Below are positions 17,601 through 24,812 of a stretch of 35,059 nt of DNA, in pieces (position 1 is the first letter of the stretch; every line of letters starts with the position of its first letter). The position numbers were made by a program, and so were the translations under genes. The notes beneath the pieces are model-generated. The model was not told the DNA's origin and made no database searches. It saw nothing but the letters and a program-made list of their open reading frames with translations. Location of the stretch: positions 1 through 35,059 of IMG/VR virus record IMGVR_UViG_3300028557_000108; one strand, 5' to 3'. Source of the DNA: a virus.

Positions 17601-18056
17601 GTAACCGGTACTGCTTAACGCATTATAGGACTGCCAACTGTTCTGTCTTCTTAATTCTATGGGATCAATAATCTTACTAGCAGGTACATCATAAATAAAT
17701 CTTTCAAAGTCTTTGAATAATGTTTGATCTCTTATAAAATCGTTAACCTGAACTGCTGGTCTATATGAACTATCATAAGCATTACCAAATCTATCAAATA
17801 CAGTCAATCTTACTCTATATTCGCCAGGAAACTTGTAATAATGTTTTGCTGTAAGGCTGTTAGAAAAATTACCATCACCAAAGTCCCATCTTAATAATTT
17901 GTTTGAAACGGCATCAGCCGCAGTCAATACCGTTGAAGATGTAAAATCGGGTACAAAAGTAAGAGTTGTTTGTGGTAAAGTAAATGCTGAAAGAGTTTCC
18001 TTACCGGTAAAGTCTCTTATGTTAAAATATACGTAAGTATAATTTAACGAGGCCAT
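14601..18056 (-). CDS. gp7-position baseplate protein with PKD domain and beta-propeller
   Basis: This 1151-residue protein directly follows the gp6-like gene, the place of gp7 in T4, and is close to gp7 in length (1032). Residues about 30-104 form a PKD domain (WDFGDG at 57-62, YKFPGEYRVRLTV at 74-86). Residues about 485-800 contain repeated units of the kind PVSIDxDxNxNIWVS, ICIDRNKNVWA, ITTDMRQNLYVV and IAADTNDFLWVI. Each ends in an aromatic-rich strand before a [KY]-F or V-D turn, the pattern of NHL/Vgb-lyase-like beta-propellers. The C-terminal 350 residues are likely the assembly core. Its ATG overlaps the gp6 stop (TAATG) and has AAGGAG five bases upstream, so it is translated from the same mRNA. 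Gp7 homology itself is inferred from position and size. Confidence 0.6.
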   Translation of the reverse strand: MASLNYTYVYFNIRDFTGKETLSAFTLPQTTLTFVPDFTSSTVLTAADAVSNKLLRWDFGDGNFSNSLTAKHYYKFPGEYRVRLTVFDRFGNAYDSSYRPAVQVNDFIRDQTLFKDFERFIYDVPASKIIDPIELRRQNSWQSYNALSSTGYTIYLYASGALSQYQNEDNFYNDKWSHLRALSRFYIKQPVGTSFEYKLVDSITDKGTEIYARIVGEDFRICSKNDSGSFFVGTTGSYTFYYVDDTTKNYTSREPPIFIFATLDAAKFNDRYTQNNDSYKDINYMPYSFQNLKPAVMPIIKVRHNPAERISISTTGIVGEGVLSSTKFDIPVLSWQNTEVPFVIRLKDEDNFTTKTYPPLSSSTVNTALSSLTSFNVEFGMLRDNGSGFTPVTGISFYEDFDKDAPQSIGAFYKGYFIAPEPTYSCKLTASVTIQDPINYPKDAFIGWAAIPQYDVIIRLFREQIYSSCTGGVTLTISAAKNFIYNYDNRNIYAIQVAPSGAGAGNDFQAWFADGSRDSLIKFTAQGTLLSSFTLSSYPVSNGSTISYVNLLNNVLSSSAPVSITLDGESNLWMALADAVSAVKIDGRSGHIVANAYPDVTNITYFLSGDYNLPFLSGFAGENLVYPVSIDSDFDNNIWVSYTHPVCSFLTKYDTYGQMLTVIPFSPQLSPGEICIDRNKNVWATAMNLTLSGTTLSGRNDFLYKFNSRGNLTSGYPISGFRLIGNITTDMRQNLYVVHDKDTVTRVDGINGTTTDYMAGSGNFTNYICSIGGIAADTNDFLWVINNFDSKLYFIDTLAPRVSSVNYLNNIDLFLPGQSPTNDLSSFQERSYLAYGDWLGARWINKRMIPTTLNRTITGESNIFNVYPVSGQYGLAKINEDFNAEGFYKSLIFTESLEDKNIFFNNFLGTIVGGLSAQPYELGKTVYEKIANYVSNRTDIDKCNLDALLAFCKELSIQFEQYNYPFPPQLTRLVNILSIKHKNLWGELNKFALNFRQRGTQFNPDYGTNRGEELSTITSSITSGIPIVAYETFSNNYFLVNINNIPNTTLGTILPLSTYTYDWGWSLVAPRALSGDRISDFYKFYTYVEKYENSHYDNIINWNDPHTTINYYNSSFDSWKGTNGIMDSLISYELTKGLRLFLSAGDIVYNN

Positions 18057-19915
18057 TAATACTCCTTCTGAATTGATTGTATTGAAGGAGTGACTATGGC
18101 AATCTTATTAGCGAAATCGATAGAGTTGTTTAAAAACGGAAATTTAAAATAAGGAAGCTGTGTATCTTGTGTTGTTACTTTAATATCGTCTTCTGGGTAT
18201 ATAGGATTATAAATTGTAAGACTAATACCTGGTATAGTTACTGTTTGATCACCCTCAGTTCTCTTTGTTACTATATTAAGAATACCTGAATCTGGTATAG
18301 CAAGTATCTGATTAGTGATTTCTGTTAAACTTATAATTGAACCTAAATTATCTTTTAAATTTGAGAAATAATTTGCGAATATTCTTGAAATTTGATCTCT
18401 TAAAGATTCGGGGTTTCTCTTTGATGTGATATCTCTTGAAATTTCTATATATGAGTTATCACAAATCGATGGGGAAAGAGGTTCACCTGGGAAATTAGTA
18501 CCAATATCGATAGCAACATAGACGGGATCGTTAATAATTACTTCAGAAGTAGTTAATTTTAATTGTTGAAGATCGTTTAAAATAAGCTGTTTCTGTGATG
18601 TGTTTAAATAGCTTGATCTTGTAGTTAGCGAAGTTAACTTTTCGAGTTTTGGTACAGCATAAATGTATACATTATTAAAATTACATGCATCTGCGAACTT
18701 AACTTGATTAAAGAGAACTCGGCTTTCAAGATTTGGCTTTGAAACACCGAGATCGAAGTAATACTTTATATGTCCGGATAGATAATCCCAATTATTAACA
18801 ACTTGAACAGATGAAATTATATTACTATAATTTTTTGAAACGTAATTTGAAAAGTCATTTGCAGTAATTAATCTATATTGGCTTCTAAACGTATTAGCTG
18901 AATTAGTTTTAATACTTGCAACGCTTTCACGATCAATAAATGCTGTTGATGAATCTATATTAGAGAATTGTATATTGTTAGCTTGACCTTGCGTAATTAT
19001 ATTGAGATTTTCTGGAGTTGTATCAGCTTTAATTTGATTAAAGCGCGCTGTGCTATAGAAAAATAGTTTATTATTATCGAGAAGCCCAGGTCCTATTTCA
19101 CCACGGATACCATCTGTACGTAAATAGTAAATTGCTACCTCATCATTAGGGTTTAGTTGTTTACCTGTAACATTATTTCCAAATCGAATCTCGTAACGCT
19201 CATTTTCATTCAATCTTATCTCATATACTTGAGAATTTGATCTCTCTAAAAATAATGATTGTGTTGGAGCCCATTTTTCCCATTTAGGAGTTGCGATAGT
19301 ATTGTCTTTAACATAGACTTCAATATTAAAATGATCAACGGGTACGCTTATATTATTACCATTAACAACCGCCATTGTTAAAATTTCAAAGGGCTCGCCA
19401 ACCGCAAGATAAGTAGGGTATTCTACAAAAGTGCCTTGATAAAGAAGATTATTTTCTTGTAAATCAGTTAATGCTTCTGTATCTTGTGTTTGTTTTATAA
19501 AAGTTGTATCTCTATTAAAGCAATAATTTGTTCCGTTTACTGAAAAATACGAATATCTTGGAATTGTATAGGTTGCTGGCGGTAATGTTGATTTTGCTGT
19601 AGCTAAAAATGATAAAAGAGCGGTTTGATAACCAATAGGATTGTAATTTAAAATTTTAACTATCTTATTAATGTTTTCGTATAGCTCTGCTGTAGTAAAA
19701 GTGCTTTCCGAGCTTGTTCTATTAAGATAAAAAAGTAAAACGTGATATGCATACGCTACAATATCTATTACTGAGGATATGTTACTGCCTTCAAAATTTT
19801 GGTCTGTAAAAAAATTGTTAGTGTTTAGTCTTGTAGTGATTAAGCCTTTCAGGCTTAAAGCATCAAACGCTACATAACCATCTGCAGGTAGAGGATAATT
19901 ATTGAATTCAGCCAT
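18056..19915 (-). CDS. Baseplate wedge protein, gp6-like (baseplate J family)
   Basis: This 619-residue protein matches T4 gp6 (660) in size and neighbours (gp25 upstream, gp7-position gene downstream). In T4, gp6 dimers form the ring that holds the six wedges together. Visible traits are an N-terminal region with VIDIVAYAYHVLLFYLNR (about 49-66), a central PRYSYFSVNG strand, IRFGNNVTGKQL (typical of J-like proteins) and FRSQYRLITANDF (the conserved entry to the J-type core). A C-terminal region with IPDSGILNI and a PIYPEDD segment follows. The ATG at 19913-19915 lies one base after the gp25 stop and has no clear Shine-Dalgarno sequence, so coupling is likely. Confidence 0.85.
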   Translation of the reverse strand: MAEFNNYPLPADGYVAFDALSLKGLITTRLNTNNFFTDQNFEGSNISSVIDIVAYAYHVLLFYLNRTSSESTFTTAELYENINKIVKILNYNPIGYQTALLSFLATAKSTLPPATYTIPRYSYFSVNGTNYCFNRDTTFIKQTQDTEALTDLQENNLLYQGTFVEYPTYLAVGEPFEILTMAVVNGNNISVPVDHFNIEVYVKDNTIATPKWEKWAPTQSLFLERSNSQVYEIRLNENERYEIRFGNNVTGKQLNPNDEVAIYYLRTDGIRGEIGPGLLDNNKLFFYSTARFNQIKADTTPENLNIITQGQANNIQFSNIDSSTAFIDRESVASIKTNSANTFRSQYRLITANDFSNYVSKNYSNIISSVQVVNNWDYLSGHIKYYFDLGVSKPNLESRVLFNQVKFADACNFNNVYIYAVPKLEKLTSLTTRSSYLNTSQKQLILNDLQQLKLTTSEVIINDPVYVAIDIGTNFPGEPLSPSICDNSYIEISRDITSKRNPESLRDQISRIFANYFSNLKDNLGSIISLTEITNQILAIPDSGILNIVTKRTEGDQTVTIPGISLTIYNPIYPEDDIKVTTQDTQLPYFKFPFLNNSIDFANKIAIVTPSIQSIQKEY

Positions 19916-19916
19916 A

Positions 19917-20402
19917 TTAGTCGTTTATAAATTTAAATCCTAAATTACTTAATGTTCCAACAAGTTTAAAGCTAGTATCTGTTTTAATTGTAGGCATTGA
20001 GACTATAAGTGTTACTACATACTGCGCATTAGGTTCGTCAACAGCAACATTTATTCTTTCAACTTTAACTCTAGGCTCAAAAGTTGTTAGCCCTTTGAGA
20101 ATATCATTACCAATATTATTAGCTAAAGCTTCACTTAAAGGTTGAAAAATGTATTGTATTAAATTTAATCCAAAATACGGATTTAAAATTCTTTGACCTG
20201 GTACAGTATTAAATAAGTTATAAATTGAATTACGTATTGCTGCATAGTCATAGTCAATTTTAAGATCTCTAATCTCTTTACGCTTTAAAAACTCATTATT
20301 TCTTGTAAAGTCGAACTCAAGATCTAGCTTTAAATCTGTGTAAGTGAAGCGAGTACTGCTTTTAACTGGTTCTCTTACTGTATTTACATTTATAGTCGCC
20401 AC
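19917..20402 (-). CDS. Baseplate wedge protein, gp25-like (GPW/gp25 family)
   Basis: This 161-residue protein belongs to the gp25/GPW baseplate family, which docks to the sheath and starts sheath assembly. The conserved core is clear: AIRNSIYNLFNTVPGQRILNP at residues 55-75 (shown in part), followed by YFG and by FEPRVKVER near 107-115, the EPR motif that contacts neighbouring wedge proteins. Its extra N-terminal 40 residues make it longer than T4 gp25 (132). The start is GTG at 20400-20402, chosen because GATAAATA lies five bases upstream and the first residues then read MATINVNT. The gp6-like gene follows with one base between. Confidence 0.9.
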   Translation of the reverse strand: MATINVNTVREPVKSSTRFTYTDLKLDLEFDFTRNNEFLKRKEIRDLKIDYDYAAIRNSIYNLFNTVPGQRILNPYFGLNLIQYIFQPLSEALANNIGNDILKGLTTFEPRVKVERINVAVDEPNAQYVVTLIVSMPTIKTDTSFKLVGTLSNLGFKFIND

Positions 20403-20407
20403 ATATG

Positions 20408-20415
20408 TATTTATC
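20408..20415 (-). promoter_or_regulatory. Late-promoter-like box of the gp25-like gene
   Basis: GATAAATA, five bases before GTG at 20402. It faces the box of the divergent plus-strand gene at 20458. Confidence 0.5.
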
Positions 20416-20426
20416 TGATTTTTATT

Positions 20427-20456
20427 CTTTTAAAAATGGTTTTACACCATTAAAAG
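20427..20456. promoter_or_regulatory. Imperfect inverted repeat between divergent genes
   Basis: CTTTT and AATGGT (27-31 and 35-40 of 20400) pair with ACCATT and AAAAG (46-51 and 52-56) around a TTTAC loop, with a three-base bulge. It sits between two outward-facing boxes. It could be an operator, a weak terminator of minus-strand readthrough, or chance. Confidence 0.3.
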
Positions 20457-20457
20457 C

Positions 20458-20465
20458 CATAAATA
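20458..20465 (+). promoter_or_regulatory. Late-promoter-like box of the 202-residue protein gene
   Basis: CATAAATA, six bases before ATG at 20472 on the plus strand. Confidence 0.5.
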
Positions 20466-20471
20466 ATTTAA

Positions 20472-21080
20472 ATGAACAAGAAGTTTACTAAGATATACGA
20501 GTCGGCAATGCAAAGATTTACAGGCCAAGGGTTTTTAGCGGGTGATGTTGTCTACTTTAAGAAAGATGCATTAAACGACAAGTGGTTTAAAGAGTTAGGT
20601 ACAAACACACAAGAGAAGATAAAGAATATGATTGATAGTGGCTTGAATCTTCGTGTATCAGCTATTAAAAACATTTATCCCAACGTACAGGGTGCAGGCA
20701 ATACTGATTATACTGGCAGTGAAGTCAATATTGATATAACATCAGAGATAGCTCCTGGCAGATACATGAGTTTTGTTACTGTTCCGGGTAGAATGCTTGA
20801 AACTAAGTGTAATTATCCTAATCTGCCAGAAGTTCCTGAAGTATTCAAAAAAGATGATCCAGCAAAACGTGTTCAAATTAAGCCAAAGAAGGTTAAAGAT
20901 GAACAGCAAGAAGTTCCTTTCTACTCTCCACAAATGACACGCCTATCTGATATAGGTAATAAGAAGTTATCTGCAGGAGACCGTGTATTAAACAATACGA
21001 ACGTTAAAATACCTTCTGTTCCTGCAGTTGGTCAAGCGGACCCAGCGACTTATACAGCGAAATATCTGCCAAAAGGCTAA
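20472..21080 (+). CDS. Hypothetical protein, 202 residues
   Basis: I do not recognise this family. The N-terminal half looks folded, with GQGFLAGDVVYFKKDAL near residues 18-34 and a strand-rich segment ending ISFVTVPGR-like near 100-107. The second half is Pro/Lys-rich and probably extended (PEVPEVFKKDDPAKR, KPKKVKDEQQEVPFY). It is a lone plus-strand gene between the gp25-like gene and the clamp-loader gene. Its stop overlaps the clamp-loader stop in a shared CTAA (21077-21080). The start has a CATAAATA box six bases upstream, which suggests late expression. There is no membrane segment or known catalytic motif. A minor virion or DNA-associated protein is possible but unsupported. Confidence 0.7.
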   Translation: MNKKFTKIYESAMQRFTGQGFLAGDVVYFKKDALNDKWFKELGTNTQEKIKNMIDSGLNLRVSAIKNIYPNVQGAGNTDYTGSEVNIDITSEIAPGRYMSFVTVPGRMLETKCNYPNLPEVPEVFKKDDPAKRVQIKPKKVKDEQQEVPFYSPQMTRLSDIGNKKLSAGDRVLNNTNVKIPSVPAVGQADPATYTAKYLPKG

Positions 21081-22009
21081 CTCTTGGCTTCAGACAAGCT
21101 GATTAAACAGCTATAACAGTTAATCTCCTGGTCTATAACAAACGAGCTACGGTATATGTACTCAGATAACGTAAGAAGATAGTATCGCTTTAGATCAACA
21201 TTTGTTTCAACATCGTCGATGTAGTTAAACAGGTTCCTCATTAATGTCACATAGTCATTATTAAACTGAGCTTCATTTTCAATTAATGCTTTACGAAGTG
21301 CTGTAATGTTTTTCTTTTTAATCTCATTAAAAATCAGTTGTAATACTTCGTTGTTCTTTGTATCGGCTAACTGTAATGTACCGGAACTTGAATATTTTTG
21401 TAGTTCGTTTAAGCATTTACGGAGATCAGGATAGTTGGACTTAATAAAATCGAGTAGCTTTGGCTTTTCTTCCTCTTTAATAACTATTTTTTCAGCTTTC
21501 AATACTTGTACACAGCGCTTAACCACACCATCCATAGGAGGTGTAAGATCAAAACTCTGACATCTACTCTGTAAAGCAGGAATGACCCGGTAGTTATAAT
21601 TGGCAGTAAGAATAAACCGTGTAATTTTAGCAAACTCTTCTATTGTATTACGTAATGCACGTTGAGCATCAATAGAGAGACCGTCGGTCTCATCTAAAAT
21701 AATAACTTTAATCTTTCCATCTAAGCTTTTTGTCTGTGCAAACCCTGTTACCTTGTTGCGAATTGTATCAATACCGTTTTCATCACTTGCATTAATATAA
21801 AGGTACTGACAGTCTAGTATGTCGTTAACTAAAATCTTCGCTAATGATGTCTTTCCAAGACCGGGGGTACCAGTAAAGAGTAGATTAGGTATCTCTTTCT
21901 TGTCTTTAAATGAATCGATTATCGTTTTATTTTTATCTGAAATAATAAAATCAGATAATGTCTTAGGTCTCCACTTTTCAACCCATAGATTTGAGAAATC
22001 GTAATTCAT
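21077..22009 (-). CDS. 44: Sliding-clamp loader ATPase subunit, gp44-like
   Basis: This 310-residue AAA+ ATPase matches T4 gp44 (319), the subunit that, with gp62, opens and loads the sliding clamp onto DNA. Motifs are WVEKWRPKTLSDFI (9-22), Walker A GTPGLGKT (47-54), NASDENGIDTIR (73-84), Walker B LDETD (105-109), sensor-1 LTANYNYR (134-141) and the SRC arginine-finger motif (148-150). In T4 the loaded clamp also activates late transcription, which matters given the late-type boxes here. Its ATG overlaps the dUTPase stop (TAATG), so the two form a translationally coupled pair. It ends in TAG, overlapping the stop of the opposing plus-strand gene. No gp62 partner is visible in the window. Confidence 0.9.
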   Translation of the reverse strand: MNYDFSNLWVEKWRPKTLSDFIISDKNKTIIDSFKDKKEIPNLLFTGTPGLGKTSLAKILVNDILDCQYLYINASDENGIDTIRNKVTGFAQTKSLDGKIKVIILDETDGLSIDAQRALRNTIEEFAKITRFILTANYNYRVIPALQSRCQSFDLTPPMDGVVKRCVQVLKAEKIVIKEEEKPKLLDFIKSNYPDLRKCLNELQKYSSSGTLQLADTKNNEVLQLIFNEIKKKNITALRKALIENEAQFNNDYVTLMRNLFNYIDDVETNVDLKRYYLLTLSEYIYRSSFVIDQEINCYSCLISLSEAKS

Positions 22010-22470
22010 TATTTACCAGATGACCCGAATCCCTTTTCACCGCGGATAGTTTCTTGAACTTTACCCCATTCAACAGGCATAGAAATATTAAAGTAAATAG
22101 CAAACTGCGCTATTCTATCACCAACACGTACCTGATAGTCGGTATCAGAGAGGTTATATAGCTTAACACCAGCATCTCCTCTATATCCACTATCAATAAT
22201 GCCTGGATGTGCCATAATACTATGCTTAAACCCAAGACCACTTCTACTTTCAACTTTAATCCAATAACCTTCCGGTATTTCGGCAAATTTAAGACCTACA
22301 TTAATAACTGTAAAGCCACGCGCTGGAATTACCTTGTCTTCAATACTATAAACATCGTATCCGGTATCAGATTCATGGTTCTTACTAGGTAACTTAGCTA
22401 AATCGTGTGTTTTCTCGAACTTTAGAACAGGCAAAAACTGCGTATTAGGATCTCTTTCATTAATATACAT
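22009..22470 (-). CDS. dut: dUTP diphosphatase (trimeric dUTPase)
   Basis: This enzyme hydrolyses dUTP to dUMP and pyrophosphate, keeping uracil out of phage DNA and feeding dTMP synthesis. All five motifs of the trimeric family are visible in the 153-residue protein: I SDTGYDV (34-40), II SRSGLGF (75-81), III GIIDSGYRGDAGVKLYN (90-106, with the catalytic Asp at 93 and Tyr at 96), IV RIAQF (119-123) and V RGEKGFGSSG (143-152), the mobile C-terminal lid. I chose ATG 22468-22470 over an upstream TTG because the extra 11 codons read through an AT-rich TATAATA-type promoter element and the five motifs do not need them. The next gene is the clamp loader. Confidence 0.92.
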   Translation of the reverse strand: MYINERDPNTQFLPVLKFEKTHDLAKLPSKNHESDTGYDVYSIEDKVIPARGFTVINVGLKFAEIPEGYWIKVESRSGLGFKHSIMAHPGIIDSGYRGDAGVKLYNLSDTDYQVRVGDRIAQFAIYFNISMPVEWGKVQETIRGEKGFGSSGK

Positions 22471-22475
22471 ACCTC

Positions 22476-22483
22476 TATTATAA
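22476..22483 (-). promoter_or_regulatory. TATAATA promoter-like box of the dUTPase gene
   Basis: TTATAATA, five bases before ATG 22470, with GAGGT in the gap. It resembles a sigma-70 -10 box more than the TAAATA type, which would fit earlier expression of these DNA-metabolism genes. Confidence 0.4.
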
Positions 22484-22508
22484 TATACCTTTATAAAAAT
22501 CAATAGTT

Positions 22509-22516
22509 ATTAAATA
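22509..22516 (+). promoter_or_regulatory. Late-promoter-like box of the 160-residue protein gene
   Basis: ATTAAATA, five bases before ATG at 22522 on the plus strand, divergent from the dUTPase box. Confidence 0.5.
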
Positions 22517-22521
22517 ATAGT

Positions 22522-23004
22522 ATGAGCGATGAGTTAAATGAGATGGTAGGTGATTTATTAGGTCAACTTCAAGAAGCTAATAAGAAAGCTGTAGTAGCTC
22601 AAAAAGAATCCGATCCTTTAACTAAAGAAAATATTGAAAAGTTTGTTATAGAGAACGCAGGTAAGCTTGTTAAAGAGAGTTTAGAGGTTGTTACCAATGT
22701 GAAAGACTATATTTCATCAGCTCCTGAGAATAAAGATGTAAGTTCTTTAGCTGATTTAATAGCAGCGACCTCTACAGCTATTGAAACTCTCAATAAAATT
22801 ATAGTCACAGACAAAAGAAATGAAACGGTTATTAAAGCTAAAGATATGGATATTAAATCTAGAAAAGAATTAAAAGAAGTTGATACTACTACAAAGCTTT
22901 TAGCTACAAGAGAACAAGTGTTTAAGATGCTTATTGACAGTGCAAATACTAGTGCTAAGACAATTGAAGCTGAAATCGTTAAGTCAGAAAAGCTGGAAGA
23001 TTAA
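22522..23004 (+). CDS. Small coiled-coil protein, candidate gp16-like small terminase
   Basis: This 160-residue, highly charged, helix-rich protein has few aromatic residues. A central region (about 38-95) has the hydrophobic spacing ENIEKFVIENAGKLVKE, then LADLIAATSTAIETLNKII. This resembles the core of T4-type small terminase subunits (gp16, 164 residues), which form rings on DNA and regulate the large terminase. The C-terminal third is another charged helix. It lies alone on the plus strand, has a box five bases before ATG, and its stop overlaps the opposing gene's stop in a shared TTAA (23001-23004). The large terminase is not in the window, so context does not confirm the call. A baseplate chaperone or scaffold is an alternative. 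Confidence 0.45.
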   Translation: MSDELNEMVGDLLGQLQEANKKAVVAQKESDPLTKENIEKFVIENAGKLVKESLEVVTNVKDYISSAPENKDVSSLADLIAATSTAIETLNKIIVTDKRNETVIKAKDMDIKSRKELKEVDTTTKLLATREQVFKMLIDSANTSAKTIEAEIVKSEKLED

Positions 23005-24812
23005 AAATTATTATTGTTATTACAAGTAAAGAACTTGTCAAATAGATTTTTAAATATTTTCTTAAAGTCGGGCGTAAGATTCTTTAACAGTTTCTTAAAA
23101 TCATCTTTTGAAGGTAATTTAGGTAACATTGCTTTGAGCTTGTTAAGTAATGTATCAGGATCAAACTCTATATCAAAAACAAATGACGGATCTATCTTAC
23201 CAATAATAGGCAATTCAAAATTACAAATAATGCCTTTTACACTTTGAGCAAGTTCAAATACATTATTAACACTATTAAGATCAAAGCTTGTAAAATTACC
23301 TAAATTTGTACGTGTTATAAGTGCCGATATCTCAGGAATTGATCCTAAATTAATAGAAGGTAATATTCCCCCTGTTGATCCATTTATTTTAATAGAGTCA
23401 CCAAGTATAGAAAAAGGATTTTGTGTTAGCGCTCCAATGTTACCTATGGCATCTCTGAATGGGGTAACCAAACCGTTAACTGCCTCGCTAAAGGGCGATA
23501 ATGCCCCGCCTAGTCCTAATGTATTCAGCGGGCCTAATGCTGCATCAATTCCAGGTATATTGTTTATATTAATTTTATCTAGAACGTTATTAAGAGTATT
23601 TAATGATTGATTAGGTAGAGACATTACCTCTTGTGCAAATTCTAATTTCTTTGTAGCGAATTCTGTAAGGGAAGCAGGGATAGGTATTTTATATGTTTTT
23701 TCTTGAAATAAAAATCTATTATTAATAGAATTAGTAGTAATATTTGGAGCAAGCGGATCACCTGCGTTTAATCTCTCTACACTTATAGTGTTTGCAATAT
23801 TACGTGTGCTCGTAGATTCTATAATCTTCTTTTGTAACAAATCTAGCTTTTGTCTAGTACCTTCAACATCAAGTTCAAACTCTATATTTGTTATAAATTG
23901 TTTATTATAAGTAGGAACAATGCGAGGACTATAGCCTGTTTTATCATTTATGGTATTAAAATAAGAAATAAATTCGTAATACTGCTGACCGAATTGTGAA
24001 ACTAATTGCTGTACTATTTGTTGAAGTTCATTAAAAAATTCATTTACATAGTTAATATCGCCTACAAGATTACAGCCATGAGCTTGGAGAGGTGTAGCTG
24101 TCATATTATCTAAAGAATTTGTAGATTGCTTGCTTACACGTTGCAAGTTTATAAGGTTAGCTCTCATCATGGATGTATTTTTTGTACTTAAATCACGCAT
24201 TATGTCTCTTGTGGTTTGACTTATCTTGCAATTCAATGTTGGCGGTATTGTAACTGGTGCACCATATTTACATTGAACATCAGCTAGAAGGCTTGAAGAA
24301 TCATCAATTTTAGAACTAATATTTGCTAAAATACCTATACTATCACTCATATCACCTAGGTATGAATAATTTTTACTTCTTGTAGAGCTTGTAGCACTAA
24401 AGCCTTGTAAATACTCATTACTAAATGTTAGATTGTTGTATGTATCGACGTCGCGATCTACAGAACCACTAAATCTCGTTTCCTTATCTTTTTTAATTTC
24501 AGCTTTTATAATATCTAGAGATGATTGGTATTTTTTATACCAAAAATATATGAAATCATTATTAAATGTTTTAAGTTTTTTATTATCCAAGTCTTTAAAA
24601 AAACTAGCTACATTGGTAATAGGGTCGCCGCTCTTTAAAGCGTTTCTATAATCTATACTAGCATTTGTTTCATCGATAAAATCACCTAACTCATCCGATA
24701 AAGCGCCAACTGCAGTTAAGTAGTTTGAATACTCATTGAGAAATTTAGTAGAATTTGCTACATTAGCATCAACTAATTCAGGATAAAGGGTTCTTGTTAA
24801 TGTTTTTATCAT
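23001..24812 (-). CDS. Hub-adjacent structural protein of unknown family
   Basis: This 603-residue protein has no family that I recognise. The N-terminal 100 residues appear helical (FLNEYSNYLTAVGALSDEL, FIYFWYKKY). A middle Gln-rich helix (ELQQIVQQLVSQFGQQYYEF) lies near 265-285. The C-terminal third is Gly/Asn/Leu/Pro-rich with amphipathic stretches near LNTLGLGGALSPF, ending in a Lys/Phe-rich helix and an FFTCNNNNNF tail. Several Cys residues are scattered through it. Its ATG overlaps the stop of the hub gene (ATGA), so the two are coupled. This suggests a baseplate hub role, in the place where T4 has gp28 or gp5. No lysozyme or spike motif is visible. A TTTAAATA box lies ten bases upstream. 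Confidence 0.6.
   Translation of the reverse strand: MIKTLTRTLYPELVDANVANSTKFLNEYSNYLTAVGALSDELGDFIDETNASIDYRNALKSGDPITNVASFFKDLDNKKLKTFNNDFIYFWYKKYQSSLDIIKAEIKKDKETRFSGSVDRDVDTYNNLTFSNEYLQGFSATSSTRSKNYSYLGDMSDSIGILANISSKIDDSSSLLADVQCKYGAPVTIPPTLNCKISQTTRDIMRDLSTKNTSMMRANLINLQRVSKQSTNSLDNMTATPLQAHGCNLVGDINYVNEFFNELQQIVQQLVSQFGQQYYEFISYFNTINDKTGYSPRIVPTYNKQFITNIEFELDVEGTRQKLDLLQKKIIESTSTRNIANTISVERLNAGDPLAPNITTNSINNRFLFQEKTYKIPIPASLTEFATKKLEFAQEVMSLPNQSLNTLNNVLDKININNIPGIDAALGPLNTLGLGGALSPFSEAVNGLVTPFRDAIGNIGALTQNPFSILGDSIKINGSTGGILPSINLGSIPEISALITRTNLGNFTSFDLNSVNNVFELAQSVKGIICNFELPIIGKIDPSFVFDIEFDPDTLLNKLKAMLPKLPSKDDFKKLLKNLTPDFKKIFKNLFDKFFTCNNNNNF

Noticed and set aside
22471-22503. Upstream TTG start for dUTPase (11 more residues)
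   Set aside because: The extra codons cover the TATAATA element, are AT-rich and are not needed for the fold.
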